Source: CAYHCE01 sp964355015
GTDB lineage: Bacteria > Cyanobacteriota > Cyanobacteriia > PCC-6307 > Cyanobiaceae
NCBI GenBank assembly: GCA_964355015.1
Contig: CAYHCE010000014.1
Coordinates: forward strand, 1 to 64,000
Reading direction: 5' to 3'
Length of the DNA: 64,000 nucleotides
The notes beneath the pieces were generated by a model. That model was not told the DNA's origin and searched no databases. It saw only the letters and a list, made by a program, of their open reading frames with translations. Both the position numbers and the translations under genes were made by a program. Below, piece by piece: positions 26,585 through 39,465 of this stretch (the first letter of the stretch is position 1; each line of letters starts with the position of its first letter).

Positions 26585-26623
26585 AAAATAGATGATTATT
26601 TCTGGCTAGGTAGGATTACCTAG
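26585..26623 (-). promoter_or_regulatory. Candidate urtA promoter with palindromic operator
   Basis: The gap between ureG and urtA (26404-26640) has an A+T-rich island. On the minus strand an 18-base inverted repeat, CTAGGTA-N4-TACCTAG (26606-26623), lies about 27 bases from the centre of a TATTTT -10-like element (26585-26590). This is the layout of an activator-dependent promoter. The repeat is not a good NtcA site, because GTA and TAC are 4 bases apart instead of 8. The predicted leader to urtA would be about 175 bases, and I see no other structure in it. Confidence 0.45.
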
Positions 26624-26640
26624 TGCGCCTCTGCTGCTGT

Positions 26641-27264
26641 TCAGGGATGTGGTTGCACCCCGTTGGGCCGTGGCAGTTGCTCGCAGAGGAAGGCTTCCAC
26701 GCGCTCGAGCCCTTCGCCAGTGCGGAGATTCGTGAAGCACCAGGGCCGTCCCGGCCGCATCCTTTCCGTATCCCGCTGCATCACGCCCAGGTCGGCCCCC
26801 ACCAGTGGGGCCAGATCGATCTTGTTGATCACCAGCAGGTCGGAGCGGGTGATGCCAGGCCCCCCCTTGCGCGGGATCTTGTCCCCGGCCGCCACATCGA
26901 TCACGTAGATGCAGAGATCCACCAGCTCGGGGCTGAAGCTCGCGGCCAGGTTGTCGCCGCCGCTCTCCACCAGCACCAGATCCAGGTCGGGGAAGAGTTC
27001 CTCCAGCTCCTCCACCGCTGCCCGGTTGATCGAGCAGTCCTCACGGATGGCGGTGTGGGGGCAGCCGCCCGTTTCCACACCACGGATGCGCTCCGGCTCC
27101 AGCGCTCCGGCGCGGGTCAGGAACTGGGCGTCTTCCTGGGTGTAGATGTCGTTGGTGACCACAGCCAGCTGCAGCCGATCCCGCAGGCGTCGGCAGAGGG
27201 ATTCCACAAGGGCGGTCTTGCCCGATCCCACCGGCCCGGCCACCCCGACACGCAATCTGCTCAT
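26641..27264 (-). CDS. ureG: Urease accessory GTPase UreG
   Basis: A 207-residue SIMIBI-class GTPase that powers nickel delivery to apo-urease. The P-loop GPVGSGKTAL is near the N-terminus. The metal-binding CPH motif (VETGGCPHTAIRED), the ESGGDNL switch and the guanine-specificity NKID are all present. It ends the ureE-ureF-ureG run on the minus strand. A 42-base gap separates it from ureF. Confidence 0.96.
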   Translation of the reverse strand: MSRLRVGVAGPVGSGKTALVESLCRRLRDRLQLAVVTNDIYTQEDAQFLTRAGALEPERIRGVETGGCPHTAIREDCSINRAAVEELEELFPDLDLVLVESGGDNLAASFSPELVDLCIYVIDVAAGDKIPRKGGPGITRSDLLVINKIDLAPLVGADLGVMQRDTERMRPGRPWCFTNLRTGEGLERVEAFLCEQLPRPNGVQPHP

Positions 27265-27306
27265 GGTCGTCGGTCCGGTTCGAAGGTGTGTGGCGGCCCG
27301 TACCAG

Positions 27307-28005
27307 CTAACTGCGGAACAGGCGGGAGTACAGCTCGGCGTGCCGCAGCTGGGCCAGGCCCGCCCCCACCCCGCTGCTCCAGAGCTGCCGGGGATCGCTT
27401 TCGACCAGGGCTGCCGCCCGTTCGGCCAGCAGGGGGGCAAGGGCAAGCTGCAGCCGCTGCCCCTGGGTGGGCCCCAGAGGCACCAGCCGGACCGCGGCGC
27501 TCACCTGGTTGGCGACCCAGCCGTAGAGATAGGCCTCCACCAGTTCGGGGAGAGGCAGCTCCAGGCAGAGCCCTGCCCAGGCCCAGGCGCCCGTCCAGGT
27601 GAGATCGGCGCGCCGCGGCAGGGACCAGCCCAGTTCCCCCAGCAGCTGCAGCAGCGACCGGCCCATCTGCCGCTGCTGGGCCCGCAGCTCCGGTGCTTCC
27701 CGCAGGGCCAGCAGCCAGCCGTCCAGATCCAGCAGATCGGTGAGGTCGGCTTCCGGCCCCGCGTCGCCGCCTGCACGGGCCTGCCGCAGCCACTGCCTCA
27801 GGGCCATCTGCAGCGGCGCCAGAGCGGCCGCCTCGATCGTGATCGCCCCGCCCCGCAGTTCCGCTTCCAGCCAGGCACCCAGCCCGGCGGGGCCGTCGAG
27901 CTGGCCGCGCTGTACCAGCACCTCCAGCCCTTCCGAGTAGCTGAACGCTCCGACCGGCAGGGCCGGACTGGTGAGCTGCAGCAGGTGGAGGCCGTGCCGG
28001 CTCAT
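27307..28005 (-). CDS. ureF: Urease accessory protein UreF
   Basis: A 232-residue helical protein that joins UreD and UreG to apo-urease and gates nickel insertion. The N-terminal SPALPVGAFSYSEGLE and the later NQVSAAVRLVPLGPTQGQ blocks are typical. Its ATG at 28005 overlaps the ureE stop by four bases (ATGA), showing translational coupling. It has no transmembrane segment. Confidence 0.94.
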   Translation of the reverse strand: MSRHGLHLLQLTSPALPVGAFSYSEGLEVLVQRGQLDGPAGLGAWLEAELRGGAITIEAAALAPLQMALRQWLRQARAGGDAGPEADLTDLLDLDGWLLALREAPELRAQQRQMGRSLLQLLGELGWSLPRRADLTWTGAWAWAGLCLELPLPELVEAYLYGWVANQVSAAVRLVPLGPTQGQRLQLALAPLLAERAAALVESDPRQLWSSGVGAGLAQLRHAELYSRLFRS

Positions 28006-28535
28006 CGGTGCTGGTGCGGGTCGGCCCCGGTGCCATGGCCATGGGGAGCCATGGCGTAGGCCCCCGGTTCAGGCAGGAAGGGTGCCTCGATCCGCTCCAC
28101 CACAAGGCCTCGCTGCAGCAGCAGCGTGGCCAGCACGGAATCCTCCAGGAGGCGAAGCTCTGCCGGCCGCAGCTCGAGCGCCACGTGGCGGTTGCCGAGG
28201 TGATAGGCCGCCCGCAGCAGGGCAAGGGGATCGGTGCTGCGCACCACCAGCAACGGCTCCGCTGCGGCTTGCACGATCACGCAGGGGCCATCGTCGGCGC
28301 TGCCGAGCCTTTCACCCGGTTCCAGGGCCGGGCCGCGGGGCAACTGCAGCAGCAGAGCGCGCCCACACGCAGATTGGCGCCGGCCCCGCAGGCTGGTGCG
28401 CTGATCGGCGCCGAGGGGCAGAAGCAGGGCAGGGGGAAGGCCCTCGGCCGGATCCGCAGGGCCGGGGACGCAGCCCAGGCGCCGGTCGAGCACCAGGGGG
28501 GGGGCAGAGGAAGGGGCGGTGGAATGGCTCAGCAT
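28002..28535 (-). CDS. ureE: Urease accessory nickel chaperone UreE
   Basis: A 177-residue metallochaperone. The second half matches the UreE C-terminal domain, with the AAYHLGNRHVALEL block that supplies the dimer-interface histidine. The C-terminus is histidine-rich (APHGHGTGADPHQHR), which suits nickel binding. The N-terminal peptide-binding domain is diverged. It is divergent from ureD, and the promoter region for both is short, 123 bases if ureD starts at 28659. Confidence 0.9.
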   Translation of the reverse strand: MLSHSTAPSSAPPLVLDRRLGCVPGPADPAEGLPPALLLPLGADQRTSLRGRRQSACGRALLLQLPRGPALEPGERLGSADDGPCVIVQAAAEPLLVVRSTDPLALLRAAYHLGNRHVALELRPAELRLLEDSVLATLLLQRGLVVERIEAPFLPEPGAYAMAPHGHGTGADPHQHR

Positions 28536-28658
28536 CGGGTCGCCGCAGGGACGCTGCTGGACACAGCCTGGCCAGGCATCGGTTCGGGTCAGTGTGCCGG
28601 TTGCTACTCGCCTGGACCGCCGGCCCTAGGCTCCGCCCAGTTCCGGGTATCGACGGCC

Positions 28659-29561
28659 TTGGTCTGGCCAGGAGTTGTCGCGAGTCCGAAACCGGCGCTT
28701 TCCCCCTGGCGGGGCCAGGCCCGCCTGGAGTTCAGGCGATCGGCGCTGCCGGACGGCCGCACCACCCACCAGGGCGGAGCCACCGCACCGCTCAAGATCC
28801 AGCGGGGCTTCGCCGGGGCTGACGGCCGCTGTGAACTGCCGCTGCTCCACACCGCAGGTGGGCTCGTGGGTGGCGATGAGCTGCTGATCGAAGCGGCACT
28901 GCAGGAAGGCTCCCGCGCCCTGATCACCAGCGTGGCGGCTCAGAAGGTCTATGGCTCGATCGGCCGATCCCGCCTCGCGCCCCAGGGAAGCTGGGTCCGG
29001 CAGGAGCTGCGGTTCAGCCTGGCCTGCGGTGCCGATCTGGAATGGCTGCCCCAGGAGCTGGTGGTGTTCGAAGGCGGCTTGATCGAACAGTGCTGTCGCG
29101 TCGAGCTGGCGGCGGGGGCCAGCTGGCTTGGAGCCGAGGTGGTGCGGCTGGGCCGCAGCGCCGATGGGGAAACCCTCGGCGCCGGGCGCTGGCGCTCGTC
29201 GCTGGAGGTGCGCCGGGAGGGCCGCTGGAGCGTGGTGGATCGGCTGGAGCTGGGAGGAGAGAGCCTCGACAGCCTCCACGGGCTGGCCGGAGAGCCTGTG
29301 TTCGGCAGCCTGGTGTGGGCCGCACCCGGCCCGGTGGGGGACGCCCTTCTGGCCGGCTGCCGTGACGATCGGCAGGGACTGGTGGGGGAGATGGCCTGCG
29401 GCCGCCTGGATCAGGGACTGGTGGCCCGCTACCGGGGTCCCTCCACCCAGGCGGCCCGCTGGTGGTTCATCCGGATCTGGGCCCGGATCCGGGCGGAGCG
29501 TGGCCTGGCGGCACCCCAGCTGCCGCGGGTGTGGCCGTTCCAGGAAACACCGCTGGGTTGA
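28659..29561 (+). CDS. ureD: Urease accessory protein UreD
   Basis: About 300 residues. UreD is the membrane-independent scaffold that binds apo-urease and accepts nickel from UreG. Family blocks are clear: HQGGATAPLKIQRGF, LLHTAGGLVGGDEL, TSVAAQKVYGSIGRSR and EWLPQELVVFEGG. The start is uncertain. TTG 28659 gives the family length, while the in-frame ATG 28524 has a better ribosome-binding site but would overlap the divergent ureE start and add 45 unfamiliar residues. Its stop is 3 bases from the convergent antiporter stop. Confidence 0.9.
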   Translation: MVWPGVVASPKPALSPWRGQARLEFRRSALPDGRTTHQGGATAPLKIQRGFAGADGRCELPLLHTAGGLVGGDELLIEAALQEGSRALITSVAAQKVYGSIGRSRLAPQGSWVRQELRFSLACGADLEWLPQELVVFEGGLIEQCCRVELAAGASWLGAEVVRLGRSADGETLGAGRWRSSLEVRREGRWSVVDRLELGGESLDSLHGLAGEPVFGSLVWAAPGPVGDALLAGCRDDRQGLVGEMACGRLDQGLVARYRGPSTQAARWWFIRIWARIRAERGLAAPQLPRVWPFQETPLG

Positions 29562-29564
29562 GGC

Positions 29565-30827
29565 TCAGCCGGTGGCGGCAACGGCCACCGGCTCCTCCTC
29601 TTCGAGCAGGCCGAGCCTTCCGGCCAGCCAGCGCGTCGTGGTGGCCTGCAGCAGGATCGTCATCAGGATGGCGATGAAGGTGACCGAGGCGATCAGCTTG
29701 GCCTGCGGGGCGCCGATGCCGAGCAGCAGACCGGCCAGGGCTCCGGGGATCACGCCGGTTTCGCGGGTCCAGCACATGAACAGGAGTTCATTCATCGACC
29801 ACTTGGCCCGGCGGTCCGGCAAGGCGCAGAGGAACACCGTGATCGGGCGCGCCACCAGCATGAAAACGGCCACGACCCCGACGCCACCGACCAGGTACTT
29901 GCTCATCAGGGCGAAATCGACCTGGCTGCCGAGCAGGAAGAAGATAAACATCCGCATGATCAATGCGGTCGTGGTCACGAAGTCGTCCAGTTTTTCCTGC
30001 TCACCCTCCTTCATTGCAAATCCGAAGGCATCCTTGTTGCCGATCATGAAGCCGAACACGAAGACCGCCATGAAGCCGCTGGCATGGAGGCCACTGGCCC
30101 CCAGGTAGGCGGCGATCACGGCCATCAGGGAAATGACGGGGGCGTACTCCTGGAAGAAACCCAGTTTTTCGTGGGCGATCAGCGTGGCGGCGAGATAGCC
30201 GAGAAAGATGCCGGCCACAAGCCCGAACAGGGCCTGATGCCCCAGTTCCAGCAGCGATCCCGACAACGAGAACTGGCCGGTGCCCATCGCCACGCCCAGC
30301 ACGGTAAAGGTGAGGATGGCTCCGGTGGCGTCGTTGAAGGCCGATTCGGACATGACCGTCTGCGCCACACGGTCCCTGACCTTCACCTGGCGGAACACCG
30401 GCACCAGGGTGGCGGGATCGGTGGAGGCGATCGCGGAGGCGAGCAGCAAGGCCACGATGAACGGAACCCCGAGCATGTAGTAGGCGGCCACGCCAGTGAT
30501 GGCGGCGGTGATCAGCACACCGAACGTGGCCAGTGAAACGATCGTGATCCAGACCTCCTTGAGCACATTGACGCGCAGCGAGGCGCCCCCATCGAAGAGC
30601 AGGTAGCAGGATCCGAAGATCAGCAGCAGCTGATTCAGGGAGGATTCAGCCTTGATATCGACCCAGCCCAGCAGGCTGGGGCCGACGAGGGTGCCGACCA
30701 CGAGGAAGATCGCCACATCCGGAATCTTCAGCTTCTGAGCGAAGACGGCGCTGGCGGAGCCCACCGCCAGGATGATCGCCAGCTGAAGCAGGATGTGCTT
30801 GGCGAACTCGATTGTATCTGTGGTCAC
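29565..30827 (-). CDS. Cation:proton antiporter (NhaP/CPA1-like)
   Basis: A 420-residue integral membrane protein with about 12 hydrophobic segments. It resembles sodium/hydrogen exchangers: FDGGASL, the SAIASTDPATLVPVF block and SESAFNDATGAI, where the Asn-Asp pair is the ion-binding site of electroneutral CPA1 exchangers. A short acidic tail ends the protein. It lies antisense between ureD and ureA, splitting a gene set that is contiguous in marine Synechococcus. Export of Na+ or H+ could matter when urease releases ammonia, but that link is inference. Confidence 0.85.
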   Translation of the reverse strand: MTTDTIEFAKHILLQLAIILAVGSASAVFAQKLKIPDVAIFLVVGTLVGPSLLGWVDIKAESSLNQLLLIFGSCYLLFDGGASLRVNVLKEVWITIVSLATFGVLITAAITGVAAYYMLGVPFIVALLLASAIASTDPATLVPVFRQVKVRDRVAQTVMSESAFNDATGAILTFTVLGVAMGTGQFSLSGSLLELGHQALFGLVAGIFLGYLAATLIAHEKLGFFQEYAPVISLMAVIAAYLGASGLHASGFMAVFVFGFMIGNKDAFGFAMKEGEQEKLDDFVTTTALIMRMFIFFLLGSQVDFALMSKYLVGGVGVVAVFMLVARPITVFLCALPDRRAKWSMNELLFMCWTRETGVIPGALAGLLLGIGAPQAKLIASVTFIAILMTILLQATTTRWLAGRLGLLEEEEPVAVAATG

Positions 30828-30838
30828 CGAAATGCCCC

Positions 30839-30884
30839 GAAGAGCGAACGTGGGTCCATGCCGGTGGTCTGAAGAGCAAACGTG
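30839..30884. repeat. Pair of 14-base direct repeats upstream of antiporter and ureA
   Basis: GAAGAGCGAACGTG (30839-30852) and GAAGAGCAAACGTG (30871-30884) differ at one base and are 32 bases apart, close to three helical turns. They lie just upstream of the antiporter start (30827) in the 265-base gap shared with ureA. They could be paired regulator sites. The rest of the gap to 31092 shows no other clear structure. Confidence 0.5.
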
Positions 30885-31092
30885 ACGCTAGACATGTTGT
30901 CTGCACAGGGTCAAGCGTTGCGGAGACTGCCCTCGGAAATGATTCTCGCTGAACCGGTTCGAACGCACCGGATTCTCCTCGGCCTGCCGTAACCTGCCGG
31001 CGGCCCACCCGATCGGCCCAGGGTCGAAGGTTCCGCCTGAACCTGCTGCCGAGCGGCGATGCTGCCAGAGTGCGCCTGGCCTGAACTGTCCC

Positions 31093-31395
31093 ATGCACCT
31101 CACCCCGCAGGAGAAGGACAAGCTCCTGATCGTCACCGCGGCCCTTCTGGCGGAGCGGCGCCTCCAACGGGGCCTGCGGCTCAACCACCCGGAAGCCGTG
31201 GCCTGGCTGAGCTTCCAGGTGCTCGAAGGTGCCCGCGACGGCAGGAGCGTGGCGGAGCTGATGCAGGAGGGCACCACTTGGCTCAGCCGCGAACAGGTGA
31301 TGGAGGGTGTGCCCGAGCTGATCCCGGAGGTGCAGATGGAAGCCACCTTCCCCGATGGCACCAAGCTCGTCACCCTGCACGAACCGATCCGATGA
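31093..31395 (+). CDS. ureA: Urease subunit gamma
   Basis: A 100-residue structural subunit of urease, which hydrolyses urea to ammonia and carbamate. It matches the family over its full length, from MHLTPQEKDKLLI to TKLVTLHEPI. The first gene of ureABC; its stop overlaps the ureB start by four bases (ATGA at 31392-31395). The 265 bases upstream hold the promoter region shared with the divergent antiporter gene. Confidence 0.97.
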   Translation: MHLTPQEKDKLLIVTAALLAERRLQRGLRLNHPEAVAWLSFQVLEGARDGRSVAELMQEGTTWLSREQVMEGVPELIPEVQMEATFPDGTKLVTLHEPIR

Positions 31396-31709
31396 CCCCT
31401 CTGATTCCCGGTGAGCTTCTGCCGGAGCCAGGAACTCTCGAACTCAACGCCGGTCGCCCCGTCACCAGCCTGCGCGTGGCCAACCGGGGCGATCGCCCCG
31501 TGCAGGTGGGTTCCCATTTTCACTTTCACGAGGCGAACGGCGCCCTGGTCTTCGACCGGGAGGCGGCGCGCGGCCTGCGGCTCGACATTCCCGCCGGCAC
31601 CGCGATCCGTTTCGAGCCCGGAGATGAGCGGGAGGTGCGGCTGGTGCCCCTGGCCGGCGCCCGGCGGGTGTTCGGCTTCAACGGCCTGATCAACGGCCCG
31701 CTCGAGTGA
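31392..31709 (+). CDS. ureB: Urease subunit beta
   Basis: A 105-residue structural subunit with the family signature VGSHFHFHEAN and the C-terminal GFNGLINGPLE. ATG 31392 overlaps the ureA stop, which fixes the start; a longer upstream frame covering ureA in another phase is not real. ureC follows after 42 bases with an ACAGCC spacer. Confidence 0.97.
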   Translation: MTPLIPGELLPEPGTLELNAGRPVTSLRVANRGDRPVQVGSHFHFHEANGALVFDREAARGLRLDIPAGTAIRFEPGDEREVRLVPLAGARRVFGFNGLINGPLE

Positions 31710-31751
31710 CCCCGGTTTCCCGTCCCCCGTTCCCCCTCGCTCCCCACAGCC

Positions 31752-33470
<1,719 letters not shown>

Positions 33471-33553
33471 CGATGCCCGGCGATTCGGTAGCAACCACCA
33501 CCGGGGTTGTCAACGGCGCTCACCATGATCAACGACTGTCCGTCGTCGGGTCG

Positions 33554-34993
33554 ATGTTCACCGACTACAAACCCAGCAAGGGCTACGACGAGTATTTCAG
33601 TGCCGCCTCCGAGCCCCGCTCGGCCCTGAGTCCGCTTCTGTCCTCCCTGGGTCAGCTGGGAATCGAGGAGATCAACCGCAACCACGTAGCCGCCGGCATG
33701 CTGCTCAAGCGGCTCGGAGCCACCTTCCGGCTCAACGGCTCCGGTGAACGGGGAGGTGAGCGCATCCTCCCCTTCGATCCCCTCCCCCGCCTGATCCGCT
33801 CCGGCGAGTGGCAGCGGCTGGAGAGAGGCCTGATTCAGCGCCTTGAAGCGATCGACAGCTTTCTCGGCGACGTCTACGGCGACCAGAAGATCCTGGCCGA
33901 CGGTGTCGTGCCGAGGGCCGACGTGGAGAGTTCCCAGGGCTGGCGTCCCCAGATGCAGGGGTTCAAGCCTCCCCTCGGCCGCTGGTGCCACATCTCCGGC
34001 CTCGATCTGATCCGCGACGGCAACGGCACCTGGCGGGTGCTGGAGGACAATCTCCGCTGCCCGTCGGGGGTGGCCTACTTCCTGGAGAACCGCCGCGTCA
34101 TGAAGCGGATGTTCCCGAGCCTGTTCGCCGGCCGCACCGTTCAGCCGATCGACGACTACCCTTCCCGGCTGCTCGAGACCCTGCGCGAACTCGCCCCCTG
34201 GACGGACACCCCCAAGGTGGTGCTCCTGACCCCGGGCGTGTTCAACAGCGCCTACTTCGAGCACAGCTATCTGGCCCAGCAGATGGGCATCCAGCTGGTG
34301 GAGGGCCGCGATCTCGTCTGCGAGGCCAACCGTGTGTGGATGCGCAGCACCGCAGGGTTGGAGCCGGTGGATGTGATTTACCGTCGCATCGACGACGACT
34401 TCCTCGATCCGGCCGTCTTCCGTGACGATTCCATGCTGGGCGTGCGCGGGCTGATGGAGGCCTACCGGGCCGGAAGGGTGGCCATCGCCAATGCCCCCGG
34501 CACGGGGGTGGCCGACGACAAGCTGATCTACGCCTACGTGCCGGAGATGATCCGCTACTACCTGGGCGAGGAACCGATCATCGAGAACGTTCCCACCTAC
34601 ATCTGCTCCCGGCCGGAGGAGCAGGCCTATGTTCTGGCTCACCTCAAGGACCTGGTGGTGAAGTCGGTGGCGGAGGCGGGCGGCTACGGCATGCTGATCG
34701 GGCCCCATGCCTCCGAGGCCGAGATCCTCTCCTTCGCCGCGAAGATCCAGGCGGATCCGCGCAACTTCATCGCCCAGCCCACCCTGGAGCTCTCCACCGT
34801 GCCGTCCCTCAGCGAAGGCGAGCTCTATCCCTGCCATGTGGACCTGCGGCCCTACGTGCTGCGGGGCCGCAAGGCCTGGGTCAGCCCGGGCGGCCTCACC
34901 CGGGTCGCCCTGCGCCGCGGTTCCCTGGTGGTCAACTCCTCCCAGGGAGGCGGCTGCAAGGACACCTGGATCGTGGATGAGGCCTCATGCTGA
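33554..34993 (+). CDS. Circularly permuted ATP-grasp protein (COG2308)
   Basis: About 479 residues, from ATG 33554 (MFTDYKPSKGYDEYF, the usual N-terminus); ATG 33473 would add 27 residues and has no ribosome-binding site. The permuted ATP-grasp core is visible: the WRVLEDNLRCPSGVAYFLEN block, the VYRRIDDDFLDP-like acidic stretch and the KSVAEAGGYGMLIGP ATP-loop. Family members are predicted to make amide or peptide bonds and occur in operons with alpha-E and transglutaminase-like proteins and often the proteasome relative Anbu. The stop overlaps the alpha-E start by seven bases. Substrate unknown. Confidence 0.85.
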   Translation: MFTDYKPSKGYDEYFSAASEPRSALSPLLSSLGQLGIEEINRNHVAAGMLLKRLGATFRLNGSGERGGERILPFDPLPRLIRSGEWQRLERGLIQRLEAIDSFLGDVYGDQKILADGVVPRADVESSQGWRPQMQGFKPPLGRWCHISGLDLIRDGNGTWRVLEDNLRCPSGVAYFLENRRVMKRMFPSLFAGRTVQPIDDYPSRLLETLRELAPWTDTPKVVLLTPGVFNSAYFEHSYLAQQMGIQLVEGRDLVCEANRVWMRSTAGLEPVDVIYRRIDDDFLDPAVFRDDSMLGVRGLMEAYRAGRVAIANAPGTGVADDKLIYAYVPEMIRYYLGEEPIIENVPTYICSRPEEQAYVLAHLKDLVVKSVAEAGGYGMLIGPHASEAEILSFAAKIQADPRNFIAQPTLELSTVPSLSEGELYPCHVDLRPYVLRGRKAWVSPGGLTRVALRRGSLVVNSSQGGGCKDTWIVDEASC

Positions 34994-36003
34994 GCCGCGT
35001 AGCCGATTCGCTCTACTGGATCAACCGCTATGTGGAACGGGCCGAGAACATCTCCCGCTTCCTGGAGGTGAGCGAGGCCATGGCGCTCGACTGCCCACCA
35101 GGCAGTGCCGAGCCCTGGCTGCCGCTGATCGACGCCTGCGGCGCCCGTGAGCTGTTCGACAAGCTCTATGCCGTGGGCCGTCCGGAGGACGTGGTCCGCT
35201 TTCTGGTGAAGGAGCCGGACAACCCCAGCAGCATCGTGAACTGCATCGCCGCGGCCCGGGAGAATGCTCGCCAGATCCGGGAGGTGATCACCACCGAGAT
35301 GTGGGAGCAGATCAACGACCTCTATCTCATCCTGCTGGAGAGCGACCGCTTCTGGCAGCAGCCCGACCAGGAGCAGCTGCGGGAGGTGCGCCGCGCCTGC
35401 CAGCTCTTCTATGGCATCACGGACGCCACTCTCAGCCGCGACCTCTCCTGGCAGTTCAGCAAGCTCGGCCGGCTGGTGGAGCGGGCCGACAAGACCAGCC
35501 GCATCCTCGATGTCAAGTATTTCCTGCTGCTGCCCAGTCCCGAGGAAGTGGGAGGCGTGCTCGACGAGCTGCAGTGGATCTCGCTGCTGCGCTCGGCCGG
35601 CGCTTACCAGATGTTCCGCCAGTCGCAGCAGCAGGCGATCGCGCCGAAGGCCGTGGCGGCCTTCCTGCTGCTCGATCCGATCTTCCCCCGTTCGGTGCGC
35701 TACTGCCTGGAGGGCCTGAGCAAGTCCCTGCGGGTGATCCGCGGCAATCCGGTGCCCGGACCCCCTGACGACCTCGAATGCCTCAGCGGTCTGATGCTCG
35801 CCACCTGGAGCTACGTGCGGATCGATGAACTGATCGCCCAGGGCCTGCACGAGGCCATCGATCGGTTCCAGAGTGATCTGAACCGACTGCATGGGCTGAT
35901 CAGCGATCGCTATTTCGAGATCTCCACACCGTCCAGCGTCGTCCCTGCTGCGGTTCTTCCCCCCAGCACCGTTCCTTCCCCCCAGGCATGCGCGCCCGCG
36001 TAA
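34987..36003 (+). CDS. Alpha-E domain protein (COG2307)
   Basis: A 338-residue, almost wholly helical protein of the alpha-E family (MLSRVADSLYWINRYVERAE, NARQIREVITTEMWE, LGRLVERADKTSRILD). It is the constant partner of the permuted ATP-grasp protein and was predicted to assist it. Its start overlaps the ATP-grasp stop, and its last 16 bases overlap the transglutaminase gene, so the three are translated together. The last 20 residues are a low-complexity Pro/Val tail. No activity is known. Confidence 0.87.
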   Translation: MLSRVADSLYWINRYVERAENISRFLEVSEAMALDCPPGSAEPWLPLIDACGARELFDKLYAVGRPEDVVRFLVKEPDNPSSIVNCIAAARENARQIREVITTEMWEQINDLYLILLESDRFWQQPDQEQLREVRRACQLFYGITDATLSRDLSWQFSKLGRLVERADKTSRILDVKYFLLLPSPEEVGGVLDELQWISLLRSAGAYQMFRQSQQQAIAPKAVAAFLLLDPIFPRSVRYCLEGLSKSLRVIRGNPVPGPPDDLECLSGLMLATWSYVRIDELIAQGLHEAIDRFQSDLNRLHGLISDRYFEISTPSSVVPAAVLPPSTVPSPQACAPA

Positions 36004-36878
36004 CCCATACCCTCTCCTACCGCTACAGCGCGCCGGTCCAGCTGGGCTCCCACCGGCTCTGTCTCAAGCCCCGTGCCCATGGGTTCCAGCGGCTGATCAG
36101 CTTCGATCTCTCCCTTTCCCCCGATCCCCATCGCCTGCATCCGCTGGTGGCCGCCAGTGGCGACGACATCCTGCGGGCCCGCTTCATCGGAGCCACCGAC
36201 GGCTTCGAGATCCGGGCCGTGAGCGAGGTGGAGACCCAGGCGCCACCTCTGCTGCAGGCCTGCCTGGAGGAGAACGAGCCCTTCCTGCCCTATCCGGTGG
36301 GGCATCTCAACGGGGATCTGATGGGAAGCCTGGAGGGGTGGCTACCCAATGGCCAGCATGATCCCGCGGCGGTGGAGCTGGCCCAGGAAGCCCTGATGGG
36401 CAGCGACCAACGGGCGCTGATGTTCCTGCAGCAGCTGGTGGAGATGATCCAGGATCAAGTCAAATATACCCAGCGTCATATGGGTCCGGCCTGGCCCGCC
36501 GGTCGCACCCTCAAGGAGCGGGTCGGGTCCTGCCGCGACCTGGCGGTGCTGATGATCGAAGCCTGCCGCTGTGTCGGCCTGCCGGCGCGCTTCGTGAGCG
36601 GCTACCACCTAGTGGAGCCGAAACCGGAGCGCTACGACCTGCATGCCTGGGCGGAGGTGTATCTGCCCGGGGCGGGCTGGCGAGGCTTCGACCCCAGCGG
36701 CATGGGGGCGATCGACGATCGCTACATCCCCCTGGCCACATCCTCGAAATCCGGCCTCACGGCGGCGGTCACAGGGAGTTTCAGCGGTCCTCCCGGGGTG
36801 AAGAGCGACCTGAAGTGGTCGATCACGGCCGATCTGCTGAGCGAGCTGCCGACGCCGCCGAACCTGCTCCACTACTGA
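35988..36878 (+). CDS. Transglutaminase-like cysteine peptidase
   Basis: A 296-residue protein with the bacterial transglutaminase N-terminal beta domain (HTLSYRYSAPVQLGSHRLCL) and a transglutaminase-like core. The catalytic triad is visible: Cys in VGSCRDLAVLMIEACR, His in YDLHAWAEVYLPG, Asp in WRGFDPSG. Members of this clan in ATP-grasp/alpha-E operons are predicted to cleave or transfer peptide bonds. No signal peptide is seen, so it is probably cytoplasmic. A 130-base gap separates it from glgP. Confidence 0.87.
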   Translation: MRARVTHTLSYRYSAPVQLGSHRLCLKPRAHGFQRLISFDLSLSPDPHRLHPLVAASGDDILRARFIGATDGFEIRAVSEVETQAPPLLQACLEENEPFLPYPVGHLNGDLMGSLEGWLPNGQHDPAAVELAQEALMGSDQRALMFLQQLVEMIQDQVKYTQRHMGPAWPAGRTLKERVGSCRDLAVLMIEACRCVGLPARFVSGYHLVEPKPERYDLHAWAEVYLPGAGWRGFDPSGMGAIDDRYIPLATSSKSGLTAAVTGSFSGPPGVKSDLKWSITADLLSELPTPPNLLHY

Positions 36879-37008
36879 GGAGTGGTTCGTCGACCGTTCG
36901 ATCGGGACGCTCGCGCAATCCGGAAATGAACCTGAATCGGTAACCGTTGGGTCAGCAGCCGGGGTGCATCACGGAGCATGAAGGAACGACTCGCCCCGCC
37001 CAGCCTCC

Positions 37009-39462
<2,454 letters not shown>

Positions 39463-39465
39463 CCC

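Noticed and set aside
26606..26623. NtcA-binding site upstream of urtA
   Set aside because: The half-sites GTA and TAC are four bases apart; NtcA sites need eight. It is kept only as an unidentified operator candidate.
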